Shown: positions 27,251-36,852, counted from the stretch's first letter. The stretch: 64,000 bases of DNA from Actinomyces sp. AC-20-1 (GCF_023369555.1 NZ_JACJVC010000016.1:1-64000); one strand, 5' to 3'. Program-made: numbers and translations. The notes: generated from the letters alone by a model not told the origin.

Positions 27251-27366
27251 GGGTCCTCCTGGGGACGGTGGTCGACGTCGGTGTCGCGGTGGGCGGCGGT
27301 ACCGGGGCGAGCGGGCCGCCCGTGGTCGGTCGGCGGGCAGGGGCGCCCGTGCGTGCCGGTGGCAGG

Positions 27367-27401
27367 AGGGTACGCCGCGCGGGTAGAGCGGTAAACCTCT
27401 C
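27367..27401 (-). promoter_or_regulatory. Promoter and imperfect operator of the GH13 gene
   Basis: Reverse strand: -35 TTTACC (27390-27395), 17-base spacer, -10 TACCCT (27367-27372). The imperfect palindrome GAGCGGTAAACCTCTC (27386-27401; six of eight pairs match) overlaps the -35, as a LacI-type repressor site would. The rest of the 393-base gap (27251-27643) holds the GH31 terminator and a 7-bp hairpin at 27434-27452. Confidence 0.5.
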
Positions 27402-27582
27402 GGCGTGGATGACGCGGTGCAGGACCGGGCGCACGGGCTCGGCCGGAGCCCGGTCAGCCGCGGGCGGGCGCCCTCCTCAGGCGGGTCGCACCAAGGACCT
27501 CGAGCGAGGGCACCGGATCGCGCGCCTGGCTGCGGTCGCGGCAGCACGACGGGTTGACGCCGATCTCCCCCGCCTCACCGTG

Positions 27583-27630
27583 CGCGAGCACGACGGTGCC
27601 CCGCTGGCCCGCGGCACTACCGTGCTCGCG
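27583..27630 (-). terminator. Terminator after the first GH31 gene
   Basis: An 18-bp stem with two mismatches and one wobble (27583-27600 with 27613-27630), loop of 12. It lies 13 bases beyond the stop at 27644. Confidence 0.65.
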
Positions 27631-27643
27631 CCGGTGTCCCGGG

Positions 27644-29899
27644 TCACGGGCAGGCCGTGGACCGCGTCTGACCGGAGCGCGCTCCGGCGAAGACGGGTCC
27701 GAGATCCCGCCACCGCTGCGCCCGGACCAGCACCGGCACCTCGCCGAGGGGGTAGTCCCGCTCGTGCACGGTGCCTCCGAGCACCCTCTCACCGGTCCAC
27801 GGATCGACCCAGCGCCCGGCAGGCACGTAGATCCTCCACGGACCGCGCCCTGGCTCGGTCACAGGGTTGACCACGATGTCGTCACCCAGCAGGTACTCGG
27901 TCTCGTAGTCCCAGATCACTGGATCGGAGGTCTCGAAGAACAGGGCCCGCATGAGCGGCTTGCCACCACGCAGGGCCTGTACGGCCTGCTCCGCCAGGTA
28001 GGGGCGCAGGCCCTGGCGCACCGCGACGAGCTCTCGCGCACAGTCCACGACCCATGGGCAGGACCTGCGCTCAGCAATGTTCCAGGGCGTCCTGTCGCGG
28101 CACGGGGCGCGGTGCCCGTTGAACTCCGAGTGGTACTGCATCACGGGCATGAAGACGGACGCCCCCCAGGACCGCAGGTAGAGCTCGGCCTCGGGCACGT
28201 CGCCGGAGAACCCGGCGATGTCCCACCCCCAGTAGACGACGCCGCAGGCCGAGGCTGTCAGTCCCGCCCGGATCGCGGCACGGAAGGCCTCCCAGGTCGA
28301 GCCCTCGTCGCCCGCCCAGAAGGCGCCGTGGGCCTGGGAACCGGTGAAGCCGGAGCGGGAGAAGGTGACCGGGGCCCGGCCCTCGCGGCGCAGGAGATCT
28401 CCGTAGGCGCGCGCATAGGCCACCGGGTAGAGGTTGGCCCCCGCCTCTCCGACGCTGCCGTCGCCGAAGCGCAGGCCCCTTCCCCAGGCGTGCTCACCGC
28501 CATCGGTCTTGAACCCATCGACGCCCACATCCGCGACGAGGTAGCGACGCCAGCTCGTCCACCACTGCGCCCCCTCCGCGGTGGTCAGGTCCGGCATGAG
28601 CGCGCCGGGGAACCACCAGCCGCGGTTGGCGTAGGGACGTCCGTCAGCCCGGCGGACGACGTGGCCGGACTCCAGCAGGGCGTCGCGCTGGGCGGCGGCA
28701 AGTGCGCCGAGGCCCGGCTCGTCCTTCTGCAGGGGGACCTGCCACAGAATGACGCGCACGCCCCGGTCGTGGAGCTCGGCGACCATTCCGGCGGGGTCGG
28801 GCCAGGCGCCGTCGGCCGGGAACTCGAAGTGCTCGTAGGAGTAGGGCCGGGAGGGGTCCCCGCGGTAGCGCGAGTCGCGGAAGACGCAGAACCCCTCCTC
28901 GTCGCTCCACGCCTCGATGACCACCACGGACACGGGGATCCCCTCCCGCTCGTGCCGCTCGACCTGCTCCATGACCCTGTCGCGGGTGTTCCACTCGTTG
29001 CCGGAGGCCCACAGTCCGAAGACCCACTCGGGGAGCTCCTCGCCGCGTCCCGTGCACGCCGTGTAGGCGGCCAGAACCTCCTCGGGGGCACCGTCCCACA
29101 CGGGCACCTCCACCTGGGGACACCGTTCGGCCCGTCCCAGCTCGATCTCGACGATGAGCGCGTCGGGGTCGTCGGAGGCGATGGCGAGGCGAGTGCGGCC
29201 CGCAGTGGCCACGTGGAACCCCCATCCTGACGCGCCAACGACATGGGCGAAGGGCATGGGGAAGTAGGTGAAGGGCGTGCGCCACTGCCCCTTGTACTGC
29301 TCGAAGACGCGCAGGTCGACGTCGTGCCCGCGCTGGTCGAGCGCGTCGTAGCGCTCGCCGAGCCCGACGACGTGCTCGTCGTGCTCCAGCCGCATGGCGA
29401 AGCGCACGCCGTGGGTACCGGCCGACGAGGTCAGCCAGGTGACCGAGTCCTCGAGCGCCCGACGGCACAGCAGCCGCCCCGCCTCTCCTCGGGCGGGGCC
29501 GGGCACCCACTGCGCCGACTCCACTGGGAACCAGTCGGTGCGCGTGCTCCGCCCGGAGAGCCGGGTGAGGAGGAAGCGGTAGCGCCACGGCCCCTCGGGT
29601 GCACGAGGGATCGTTACCGTCCAACCGGCCGGACCGACGGCGGCCGCCTGCGCGGCGGCCAGATGCCCCTCGGCCCCGATGACCGACCTCACGGCATCGG
29701 AGGGCTGCAAGGCGATGTGCTCGCGTGCGCCGGCGCGCGTCTCGATCTCGACGACGGCCCCGGCCAGCGGGTCTCCCGGGACGATCCCGAGCCTGACGGG
29801 CTCACCCGCGACCGGTAGCAGGGGGACGCGCTCCTCGTCGCCGTGGTCGTAGGGGTGCTCCCTCCCCTCCGGCACGTGGATCGGGTCGGGGGCGGTCAT
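27644..29899 (-). CDS. GH31 glycosidase (alpha-glucosidase/alpha-xylosidase type)
   Basis: 751 residues. Retaining GH31 enzyme: N-terminal beta-sandwich, barrel with WVFGLWASGNEWNTRD, nucleophile Asp466 in DGFKTDGGEH and acid/base Asp531 in WAGDEGSTW. The start overlaps the stop of the LacI gene (ATGA), so regulator and enzyme are one transcript, divergent from the ABC importer at 31061. AAGGAG precedes the ATG. The substrate is an alpha-glucoside or alpha-xyloside; KTDGGE is nearer to alpha-xylosidase-type sequences than WLDWQ of the second GH31, but the specificity is not decided. Confidence 0.9.
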   Translation of the reverse strand: MTAPDPIHVPEGREHPYDHGDEERVPLLPVAGEPVRLGIVPGDPLAGAVVEIETRAGAREHIALQPSDAVRSVIGAEGHLAAAQAAAVGPAGWTVTIPRAPEGPWRYRFLLTRLSGRSTRTDWFPVESAQWVPGPARGEAGRLLCRRALEDSVTWLTSSAGTHGVRFAMRLEHDEHVVGLGERYDALDQRGHDVDLRVFEQYKGQWRTPFTYFPMPFAHVVGASGWGFHVATAGRTRLAIASDDPDALIVEIELGRAERCPQVEVPVWDGAPEEVLAAYTACTGRGEELPEWVFGLWASGNEWNTRDRVMEQVERHEREGIPVSVVVIEAWSDEEGFCVFRDSRYRGDPSRPYSYEHFEFPADGAWPDPAGMVAELHDRGVRVILWQVPLQKDEPGLGALAAAQRDALLESGHVVRRADGRPYANRGWWFPGALMPDLTTAEGAQWWTSWRRYLVADVGVDGFKTDGGEHAWGRGLRFGDGSVGEAGANLYPVAYARAYGDLLRREGRAPVTFSRSGFTGSQAHGAFWAGDEGSTWEAFRAAIRAGLTASACGVVYWGWDIAGFSGDVPEAELYLRSWGASVFMPVMQYHSEFNGHRAPCRDRTPWNIAERRSCPWVVDCARELVAVRQGLRPYLAEQAVQALRGGKPLMRALFFETSDPVIWDYETEYLLGDDIVVNPVTEPGRGPWRIYVPAGRWVDPWTGERVLGGTVHERDYPLGEVPVLVRAQRWRDLGPVFAGARSGQTRSTACP

Positions 29900-30939
29900 A
29901 GTGCGTCTCCTTCTCGGGTCGTCGTGGGGGCGGGCGGGCTCGCAAGGGTCGCTCCGGGGACCCAGGTGACGGGCAGGACCGTCCCGCGAGGAGCTGGTTC
30001 GTCCTCCCCGATGGCCTCGATGAGGTAGTCCACGGCTGTCGTGGCCTTGTCGCGGACCGACTGACGCACGGTCGTCAGCGGGGGAACGGTGTACGTGGAC
30101 ATGTCCAACCCGTCGAAGCCGACGACGGACACGTCCCCGGGGACGTCACGGCCGCACTGCCTCAGTCCGGCGACGATTCCCAGCGCCAGGAGGTCACCGG
30201 AGGCGAAGACGGCCGTGACCTCCCTGCGCCCCTGCACCAGGCGGTGGGCGAGGGTCCGCCCCTGCTCGAAGTCGACCTCCGCGAGGAAGATGTCGCGGCG
30301 CCTGAGGGCCACACCGTGCTCGGCGAGCCCCCGCCTCAGGCCGTCGAGCCTGGCGCGCACGACTCCCGGTCTTGCGGTGGAGGGTCCGACGAAGGCGACG
30401 TGGCGGTGGCCGGCCGCGGCGATCTTCTCCCCGGCGAGCCGCGCCCCGCCCGCGTCGTCGATATCGACGTAGGAGACCTCGTCCAGGTCCTCGTATGCGT
30501 CGACGAACACCGTCGGCGCAGCGATCCGGCTCGCGAAGTCGCGGGGGGTGGTGGCGGTGGTCGCCATGACGACCGCCGCGGACACGTTCCAGGAGCGAAG
30601 CTGGGCGATCGTGTCCGTCACCCGCGTGGCGCCGCACAACATGAGCGCGAACCCCCCGTCGCGGGCCCGCTCCTCGCAGGCGCCCACGAAGAGCGACTCG
30701 TAGGGGGAGTCCAGGGCGGCTCGGCCCGGGACGGCTCCGTAGACCAGCGCGATGATCCGCGAGGAGGAGGACGCCAGGGAACGGGCCGAGGCGTTGGGCA
30801 CGTAGCCGACCTCCTCGACGGCGGCCCTCACTCTCGCGATGGTTGCCGCGGAGACCTTGCCCTCCCGCCCGTTGATGACGTTGGACACGGTCATCGCGCT
30901 GACCCCGGCGAGTCGGGCGACGTCCCGAAGTGTGGCCAT
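29896..30939 (-). CDS. LacI-family regulator of the GH31/ABC region
   Basis: 347 residues. Helix-turn-helix TLRDVARLAGVSAMTVSNVIN, hinge RVRAAVEEVGYVPNASARSLAS, and sensor domain with VFASGDLLALGIVAG and DVSVVGFDG. GGGGGAG precedes the ATG. It is divergent from the solute-binding protein gene and co-transcribed with the GH31 gene. Its probable operator is the inverted repeat at 30997-31010. It likely represses both directions until an alpha-glucoside appears. Confidence 0.92.
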   Translation of the reverse strand: MATLRDVARLAGVSAMTVSNVINGREGKVSAATIARVRAAVEEVGYVPNASARSLASSSSRIIALVYGAVPGRAALDSPYESLFVGACEERARDGGFALMLCGATRVTDTIAQLRSWNVSAAVVMATTATTPRDFASRIAAPTVFVDAYEDLDEVSYVDIDDAGGARLAGEKIAAAGHRHVAFVGPSTARPGVVRARLDGLRRGLAEHGVALRRRDIFLAEVDFEQGRTLAHRLVQGRREVTAVFASGDLLALGIVAGLRQCGRDVPGDVSVVGFDGLDMSTYTVPPLTTVRQSVRDKATTAVDYLIEAIGEDEPAPRGTVLPVTWVPGATLASPPAPTTTREGDAL

Positions 30940-30966
30940 GGCGCTCCCCCTGATCCTGGCGAGGTG

Positions 30967-31010
30967 TTGACCACCTCACACTCAAAAGCGTACCGTTAAA
31001 CCAAGGTTTA
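30967..31010 (+). promoter_or_regulatory. Promoter and operator of the first ABC operon
   Basis: TTGACC (30967-30972), 18-base spacer, TACCGT (30991-30996). The inverted repeat TAAACC-AA-GGTTTA (30997-31010) directly follows and spans the expected transcription start, the position of a blocking LacI operator. A second 6-bp inverted repeat (GAGGTG/CACCTC, 30961-30977) covers the -35. Confidence 0.7.
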
Positions 31011-31060
31011 GCGCAACACCTACGCCGGACCGCACACCTCGCCTCGACAAAGGAGTCCCC

Positions 31061-32461
31061 ATGGCACCCGCACCGCTCCCCTCCCGCCGTTCCTTCCTCC
31101 TCGGCGCCACGTCCCTCGCCGTGCTGATCCCGCTCACCTCCTGCTCGAGCGGAGCCGACGAGCCCGCCACCGTCCAGGACACGCAGGCCGCTAAGGGACT
31201 CGACATCCAGGGGGTCAACCTCACCTACGACCCGAACACCCTGGTCAACAACGGAGAGCCCATCACGTTGGACTGGTGGCTGTGGGACGGCGACGAGCAG
31301 TTCAGAGCCTTCGCCGACGCCTACCGGAAGATCCACCCCAACGTCGAGATCAAGATCGTCAACCAGCCCTGGGACGACTACTGGACCAAGCTCCCGCTCG
31401 CCCTCCAGGGCGAGGACGGCCCGGCGATCTTCAACATCCACAACTCCCACCACGAGAACGTCCTGCCCTACTGCGAGGCCTACGACGTTGACCTCGACGC
31501 CCTCACGCAGGACTTCGTCGGCGTCGACGGCCACCTCGTGGACGGCAAGGTCTACTACATCGACTACGGCCTCATGACCGGGCTCATCTACTACAACAAG
31601 GCCATGTGGCAGGCCGCCGGCCTCACGGAGGCGGACGTGCCCGTCACCTGGGACGAGTTCCGCGAGGTCGCCAAGAAGCTCACCATCCGCGACGGCGACT
31701 CCTTCCAGCAGGCCGGGTTCAACTTCAACACCTCCGCCTACGTCCTCCTGCTCGGCAAGCACTACCAGTCGGGCTACAACCTGTTCGACAAGGAGGGCAC
31801 GAAGGTCCAGCTCGACACCGAGACCGTCAAGACCGACCTCGCCTTCCTGACCGACCTCTACGACGTCGACCACGTCGGCTCGCCCGACTTCGGCAGCAAC
31901 TCCGACGAGGCCTTCGGTCAGGGGCTGTCCGCCATGACGTACAGCTGGGGCCACTACTACGGCAGCCTCAAGGACGAGTACCCCTCCATCGACTTCGGCA
32001 CCTTCCAGACGCCGGTCAACACCGAGGGCTCCGCCCCCTACGCCTACGACCGCTACAACGGCGAGTCGACGTTCGGGATCAACAAGAACGCGCCGGAGGG
32101 GGCCCGGCAGGTCGCGCAGGACTTCCTCAAGTTCTTCCTCACGAGCAACGACCTCCTCGTCCAGCTGTGCCTCAACTACAGCCTGTTCCCCTCCAGCGTG
32201 GCCCTGGCCGGTAACGAGGAGGTCAAGGAGCACCCGGTGACCCGTGTCCTCGGGTCGATCGACCGGTACGTGTGGCCCGGCCCGATGCCCGCCACGGTCG
32301 AGGACAACATGAAGATCGCCGTCTCCGACGTCCTGTACAACGGTGTGCCGGTCGATGAGGCCCTGGCCACCGCCAAGAGCACGATCGACGCCGACATCGC
32401 CAAGACCGAGTTCACCGCCGTCGAGAACCTGTACGTCCACGCCGACGAGGCCAGGGGCTGA
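31061..32461 (+). CDS. ABC sugar-binding lipoprotein
   Basis: 466 residues. Signal segment SRRSFLLGATSLAVLIPLTSC has twin Arg and a lipobox ending at Cys28, so it is a lipoprotein on the outer face, possibly Tat-exported. The mature part is a family-1-type solute-binding fold (ITLDWWLWDGDEQFRAFADAY; YYNKAMWQAAGLTEADVPVTWDEF). AAAGGAG precedes the ATG. First gene of binding protein-permease-permease-GH31-SDR. Likely ligand: an alpha-linked glucooligosaccharide, from the GH31 neighbours. Confidence 0.92.
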   Translation: MAPAPLPSRRSFLLGATSLAVLIPLTSCSSGADEPATVQDTQAAKGLDIQGVNLTYDPNTLVNNGEPITLDWWLWDGDEQFRAFADAYRKIHPNVEIKIVNQPWDDYWTKLPLALQGEDGPAIFNIHNSHHENVLPYCEAYDVDLDALTQDFVGVDGHLVDGKVYYIDYGLMTGLIYYNKAMWQAAGLTEADVPVTWDEFREVAKKLTIRDGDSFQQAGFNFNTSAYVLLLGKHYQSGYNLFDKEGTKVQLDTETVKTDLAFLTDLYDVDHVGSPDFGSNSDEAFGQGLSAMTYSWGHYYGSLKDEYPSIDFGTFQTPVNTEGSAPYAYDRYNGESTFGINKNAPEGARQVAQDFLKFFLTSNDLLVQLCLNYSLFPSSVALAGNEEVKEHPVTRVLGSIDRYVWPGPMPATVEDNMKIAVSDVLYNGVPVDEALATAKSTIDADIAKTEFTAVENLYVHADEARG

Positions 32462-32499
32462 GCCCCCGCGTCACCCGCGCCCGGCCACACATCCCCACG

Positions 32500-32553
32500 A
32501 AGGAGGACTGGCGGGCGGGCAGACGCCGTCCTGCCCGCCCGCCATTCGTCATG
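32500..32553 (+). promoter_or_regulatory. Shine-Dalgarno separated from its start codon by a hairpin
   Basis: AAGGAGGA (32500-32507) is followed by a perfect 14-bp hairpin (32509-32522 with 32531-32544) and then the permease ATG at 32551. Without folding, the Shine-Dalgarno is more than 40 bases from the ATG and no other one is present. With the hairpin folded out, 7 bases remain, the normal spacing. Confidence 0.6.
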
Positions 32554-33483
32554 ACAGCCCCGCTTTCCACGACACCCGCGCGCCCCACCGCCGCACAGCA
32601 CGGCCGCCGACGCCGCGCCTACAAGGGCGAACGCACCCTGCGCAACAGCGTCGTCGCCCTCATCATCACCTTCAACGCGGTGCTCCTGGTCTACCCGATC
32701 GCCACCGCGCTCCTGGGCTCGTTCCACCAGTGGAACCCTCTCAACGGGACCTACCGGTGGATCGGAGGGGAGAACTACACCGAGCTCCTGCACGACCCCA
32801 CCTTCTGGACCTCCTTGACGAACACGCTCTACTTCTCCGTCGTCGTCATCGTGGCGCGGGTCGTGCTGGGGCTCGCCCTGGCCTACGCGATCTGGTCGAA
32901 GGTGACGCGTCACAAGACCTTCTTCCGTGCGGTCTTCTACATGCCGACCGTCACGCCCATGGTCGCCATCGCCTACGTGTGGAAGATGATGTACAACCCT
33001 CAGGTCGGCGTCTTCCACACCTTCCTCGGCATCGACATCAACTGGCTGTACGACTCGACCTGGGCGCTGCCCGCGGTCATGCTCATGACCATCTGGAAGG
33101 ACTTCGGCTACGCCGTCATCCTCTTCCTGTCCGCGCTCCACTCGCTGCCCGAGGACGCCCTCGAGGCCGCCGCCGTCGACGGCGCCGGCTCCTGGCAGCG
33201 CCTGCGTCGCATCATCCTGCCCCTGCTGCGCCCCATGACGGTCTTCGTCGTCATCACGTCACTCATCAGCTACGCGCAGGCCTACGTCCAGATCCTCATC
33301 ATGACCCAGGGCGGGCCCGGCAAGTCCACCTTCCTCATCTCCTACATCATCTTCGACGAGGCCTTCCAGCAGTACGACTTCGGCTACGCGTCGGCGATCG
33401 CCTTCGTCCTGCTCATCATCACCGCCGCACTGACCGCCGTGTCCTTCGGCGTCAGCGCCCGTCACTCAGGAGGCAGGTCATGA
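32551..33483 (+). CDS. ABC sugar permease 1 (MalF type)
   Basis: 310 residues, six predicted membrane helices after a basic N-terminus (GRRRRAYKGERTLRNS). The EAA loop, EAAAVDGAGSWQRLRRIILP, contacts the ATPase. It pairs with the next gene, whose ATG overlaps its stop. No ATP-binding subunit gene is in the operon, so a shared MsiK-type ATPase from elsewhere is likely. Confidence 0.92.
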   Translation: MTAPLSTTPARPTAAQHGRRRRAYKGERTLRNSVVALIITFNAVLLVYPIATALLGSFHQWNPLNGTYRWIGGENYTELLHDPTFWTSLTNTLYFSVVVIVARVVLGLALAYAIWSKVTRHKTFFRAVFYMPTVTPMVAIAYVWKMMYNPQVGVFHTFLGIDINWLYDSTWALPAVMLMTIWKDFGYAVILFLSALHSLPEDALEAAAVDGAGSWQRLRRIILPLLRPMTVFVVITSLISYAQAYVQILIMTQGGPGKSTFLISYIIFDEAFQQYDFGYASAIAFVLLIITAALTAVSFGVSARHSGGRS

Positions 33484-34301
33484 GCAAGCGGCTCCAGACC
33501 ATCGTGCTCGAGGGCGTCCTGCTCGTCCTCGGGGCAACCACCGTCTTCCCCTTCATCTGGATGCTCTTCTCGGCGTTCAAACCGAACTCGGAGATCCGCT
33601 CCCTGGACCAGACCCTCCTGCCCCGCCAGTGGACCCTCGAGAACTTCCTCGGGCTGCAGGACAAGTTCAACTTCGTCCGGTTCTTCGCCAACTCGCTCGG
33701 CGTCGCGCTCGTCATCACCGCCGTGACGATCTACACCAGCTGCCTGTGCGGCTACGTGCTGGCCAAGTACCGCTTCCGCGGCCGCAACGCGGTCTTCGGC
33801 TTCATCCTGGGCACCATGATGATCCCGTGGGCAGTGACCATCATCCCCCGCTACACGATGTTCGAGGCGTGGGGGCTGCGCGACAGCTACCTCTCCCTCA
33901 TCCTGCCCGTCGTCCTGAGCGGCTTCGGCATCTTCATGCTGCGCCAGTCGATGGATGACGTCCCCGACGCGATCCTTGAGGCAGCGCGCATCGACGGGGC
34001 GAGCGAGGTCTACATCTTCCACCGCATCGTCCTGCCGATGAGCCGCAACCCGATCTCGGCGCTGACCATCTTCCAGTTCCTGTGGGCGTGGGAGGACTAC
34101 CTGTGGCCCTACCTCATGATCGACAGTGAGGACAAACAGGTCCTCGCCGTCGGGCTGACCACGTTCAACGGCCGCTACGGTACCGACTACGGCGGCCTGT
34201 TCGCCGCCACGACCATCTCCGTCCTCCCCGTCCTCATCGTCTACCTCATCTTCCAGAAGCGCTTCATCGCGGGCGCTGCTGCCGCTGCAGTAAAGGGCTG
34301 A
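33480..34301 (+). CDS. ABC sugar permease 2 (MalG type)
   Basis: 273 residues, six helices. EAA loop EAARIDGASEVYIFHRIVLP and C-terminal FQKRFIAGAAAAAVKG are typical of MalG-like permeases. The ATG overlaps the stop of permease 1 (ATGA), with CAGGAGGCAGG just upstream. Five bases separate its stop from the GH31 gene. Confidence 0.93.
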   Translation: MSKRLQTIVLEGVLLVLGATTVFPFIWMLFSAFKPNSEIRSLDQTLLPRQWTLENFLGLQDKFNFVRFFANSLGVALVITAVTIYTSCLCGYVLAKYRFRGRNAVFGFILGTMMIPWAVTIIPRYTMFEAWGLRDSYLSLILPVVLSGFGIFMLRQSMDDVPDAILEAARIDGASEVYIFHRIVLPMSRNPISALTIFQFLWAWEDYLWPYLMIDSEDKQVLAVGLTTFNGRYGTDYGGLFAATTISVLPVLIVYLIFQKRFIAGAAAAAVKG

Positions 34302-34306
34302 CACGC

Positions 34307-36802
34307 ATGACCTCCCCCCTCTCCCCCGGATCCGCCGACCTGCGCCTGGCACCGGCCCGCCCCGAGGCCGTCGTCACCGTCGGCCACGACGTCCGCCTCA
34401 CCGTCCTCACCGACCGCCTCATCCGCATGGAGCGCTCGGCCTCCGGCACCTTCACCGACGCCGCCACCCAGCTCGTCGTCAACCGCGACCTGGGGCCCGT
34501 GCCCGCCTTCGAGGTGCGCCGCGGCCAGGACCGCGTCGAGGTCCTCACCGAGCACCTGCACCTGACCTACCAGCCCTCGCGCGGATTCTCCCGCTCGGGC
34601 CTCAAGGTCTCCCTGCGCACCGGGGTCCTCAACCTCCACGGCGGCACCTGGTACCACGGGGACACCTGGGAGGCGGACGAGACCTTCCCCACCAACCTCG
34701 GCGGCACCTGCCGCACCCTGGACGAGGCCGACGGCCGCGTGCGCGTCGAGCCCGGCCTGCTCGCCCTGCACGGCCTGAGCGTCATCGACGACTCGCGCTC
34801 CCTGCTCGTGCAGCAGGACGAGTGGGTCCGCCCGCGCCCCGGCACCAGCCCGGTGGACGGCTCCACCGACGACGAGGACCTCTACCTCTTCGGCTACGGC
34901 CAGGAGTACAAGCGCGCCCTGGCCGACTTCTTCGCCCTCACCGGCCCCACCCCGCTCGTGCCGCGCACCCTGCTGGGCAACTGGTGGAGCCGCTACCACC
35001 CCTACAGCCAGGAGTCCTACCTCGCCCTCATGGACCGCTTCGCGGCCGAGGACCTGCCCTTCTCCGTGGCCGTCATCGACATGGACTGGCACTGGGTGGA
35101 CATCGACCCCGCCATCGGCAACGGCTGGACCGGCTACACCTGGAACACCGACCTCTTCCCCGACCCGAAGGGCTTCCTCGACGCCCTGCACGAGCGGGGC
35201 ATGCAGGTGACCCTCAACCTCCACCCGGCCGCCGGCGTGCGCCGCCACGAGGCCGCCTACGAGCCCATGATGCGCACGCTCGGCAAGGACCCCGCCAGCG
35301 GCGAGGACATCGCCTTCAACGTGGGCGACCCGGACTTCGTGGCCGCCTACCTCGCCCACGCCCACCACCCCCTGGAGGAACAGGGCGTCGACTTCTGGTG
35401 GCTCGACTGGCAGCAGGGCGGCGTCACCGACATCCCGGGCCTCGACCCGCTGTGGATGCTCAACCACGTGCACTACCTCGACTCCGGCCGCGAGCGCACC
35501 CGCACGCTGAGCGACGGCAGCACCGAGACCTACCGGCGCCGTCCCGTCACCTTCTCGCGCTTCGCCGACGCCTCCAGCCACCGCACCCCCGTCGGCTTCT
35601 CCGGGGACACCTGCGCCACCTGGGACTCCCTGCGCTACCAGCCCGAGTTCACCGCCACCGCCGCCAACATCGGCTACTACTGGTGGTCCAACGACATCGG
35701 TGGCCACATGCTCGGCCAGAAGGACTCCGAGATGGCCGCCCGCTGGGTCCAGCTCGGCTGCTTCTCCCCCGTCAACCGGCTCCACTCCACGAGCTCCGTG
35801 TTCAACTCCAAGGAGCCGTGGCGCTACTCGCGCGACGCCCGCGCCACCATGGACGCCTACCTGCGCCTGCGCCACCGCCTCGTGCCCTACCTGTACACGT
35901 GGGCCCGGCGCGCCCACACCGAGGGCGTCGGCCCCGTCCGCCCCGTCTTCCACGACCACCCCTGGCGCATGGGCGCCTACGAGAACCGCCGCGAGTACCT
36001 CTTCGGCGACCTGCTCGTCATCCCGGTCACCACGCGCACCGACCCGGTCAGCTCCCTGGCAAGCGAGTCCGCCTGGGTGCCCGAGGGCGTCTGGTTCGAC
36101 CTGCCCACCGGCCGGCGCTACGAGGTGGTCGGCACCGAGGGCCACGGCCTGACCTTCCACCGCGACCTCGCCCAGGTCCCGGTCCTGGCCCGCGCCGGCA
36201 GCGTCGTGCCCCTGGCCGACGACCTCACGGAGGCGGCCGGCGCCAACCCGCGCGCCCTGGGCCTCCTCCTCGTGCCCGGCGCCGACGGCGAGATCGTCAT
36301 GGAGGAGGACGACGGCTCGGCCGACCCCGGCCAGGACGCCGTCGTGCGCACCCGCGTCGCCCTGACCTGGGACGGGGCCGCGGGCACCGCCCGCGTGGAG
36401 CTGGCCCAGGAGGGTCCCGACGGCGTCGTGCCCGCCGAGCGCGAGGTCGTCCTGCACCTGCTGAGCGCGGCAGTGGGCTCCGCCACCGTCGACGGCCGCC
36501 CGGCCGAGGTGCGCGAGCGCGAGGCCGACGGCTTCACCCTGGGCGCCGGCGTGGACGTCCTGCTGGGGCCCGTGCGGCCGGGCGAGGGCGTGAGCGTGGA
36601 GCTGGAGGGCGTCTCGGTGCGCACCCCGGACACCGCGCAGGAGGTCTTCCGGCTGCTGGAGCCCGCCCAGATCGACTACCTCGTCAAGGACCGGGCCTGG
36701 GTCGCCGTCCAGGCAGGGGCCACCGGGACCGCCCTGCTGTCGGCGATGCGCGCTGCGGGCGTCCCGGAGGACGTCGTGGCCGCGGTCTCCGAGGTGGCCT
36801 GA
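34307..36802 (+). CDS. GH31 glycosidase with a long C-terminal region
   Basis: 831 residues. Nucleophile Asp367 in FWWLDWQQG and acid/base Asp434 in FSGDTCATW; WSNDIGGHMLG and the DUF5110-like beta domain follow. A unique C-terminal stretch (about 760-831, EVFRLLEPAQIDYLVKDRAWV) resembles a small helical add-on. The WLDWQQ form differs from KTDGGE of the GH31 at 27644, so the two enzymes likely have different linkages or positions. Last enzyme of the importer operon; cytoplasmic. Confidence 0.9.
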   Translation: MTSPLSPGSADLRLAPARPEAVVTVGHDVRLTVLTDRLIRMERSASGTFTDAATQLVVNRDLGPVPAFEVRRGQDRVEVLTEHLHLTYQPSRGFSRSGLKVSLRTGVLNLHGGTWYHGDTWEADETFPTNLGGTCRTLDEADGRVRVEPGLLALHGLSVIDDSRSLLVQQDEWVRPRPGTSPVDGSTDDEDLYLFGYGQEYKRALADFFALTGPTPLVPRTLLGNWWSRYHPYSQESYLALMDRFAAEDLPFSVAVIDMDWHWVDIDPAIGNGWTGYTWNTDLFPDPKGFLDALHERGMQVTLNLHPAAGVRRHEAAYEPMMRTLGKDPASGEDIAFNVGDPDFVAAYLAHAHHPLEEQGVDFWWLDWQQGGVTDIPGLDPLWMLNHVHYLDSGRERTRTLSDGSTETYRRRPVTFSRFADASSHRTPVGFSGDTCATWDSLRYQPEFTATAANIGYYWWSNDIGGHMLGQKDSEMAARWVQLGCFSPVNRLHSTSSVFNSKEPWRYSRDARATMDAYLRLRHRLVPYLYTWARRAHTEGVGPVRPVFHDHPWRMGAYENRREYLFGDLLVIPVTTRTDPVSSLASESAWVPEGVWFDLPTGRRYEVVGTEGHGLTFHRDLAQVPVLARAGSVVPLADDLTEAAGANPRALGLLLVPGADGEIVMEEDDGSADPGQDAVVRTRVALTWDGAAGTARVELAQEGPDGVVPAEREVVLHLLSAAVGSATVDGRPAEVREREADGFTLGAGVDVLLGPVRPGEGVSVELEGVSVRTPDTAQEVFRLLEPAQIDYLVKDRAWVAVQAGATGTALLSAMRAAGVPEDVVAAVSEVA

Positions 36803-36840
36803 GGGCTTCGCCCGCCGCGGGCCCGCCCGGGGGCGCGTGT

Positions 36841-36846
36841 GATGAT
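36841..36846 (+). promoter_or_regulatory. Possible leaderless -10 of the SDR gene
   Basis: GATGAT, then six bases, then the ATG at 36853; no Shine-Dalgarno is seen. The 50-base gap after the GH31 gene may thus hold its own promoter. Confidence 0.35.
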
Positions 36847-36852
36847 GGCCGT

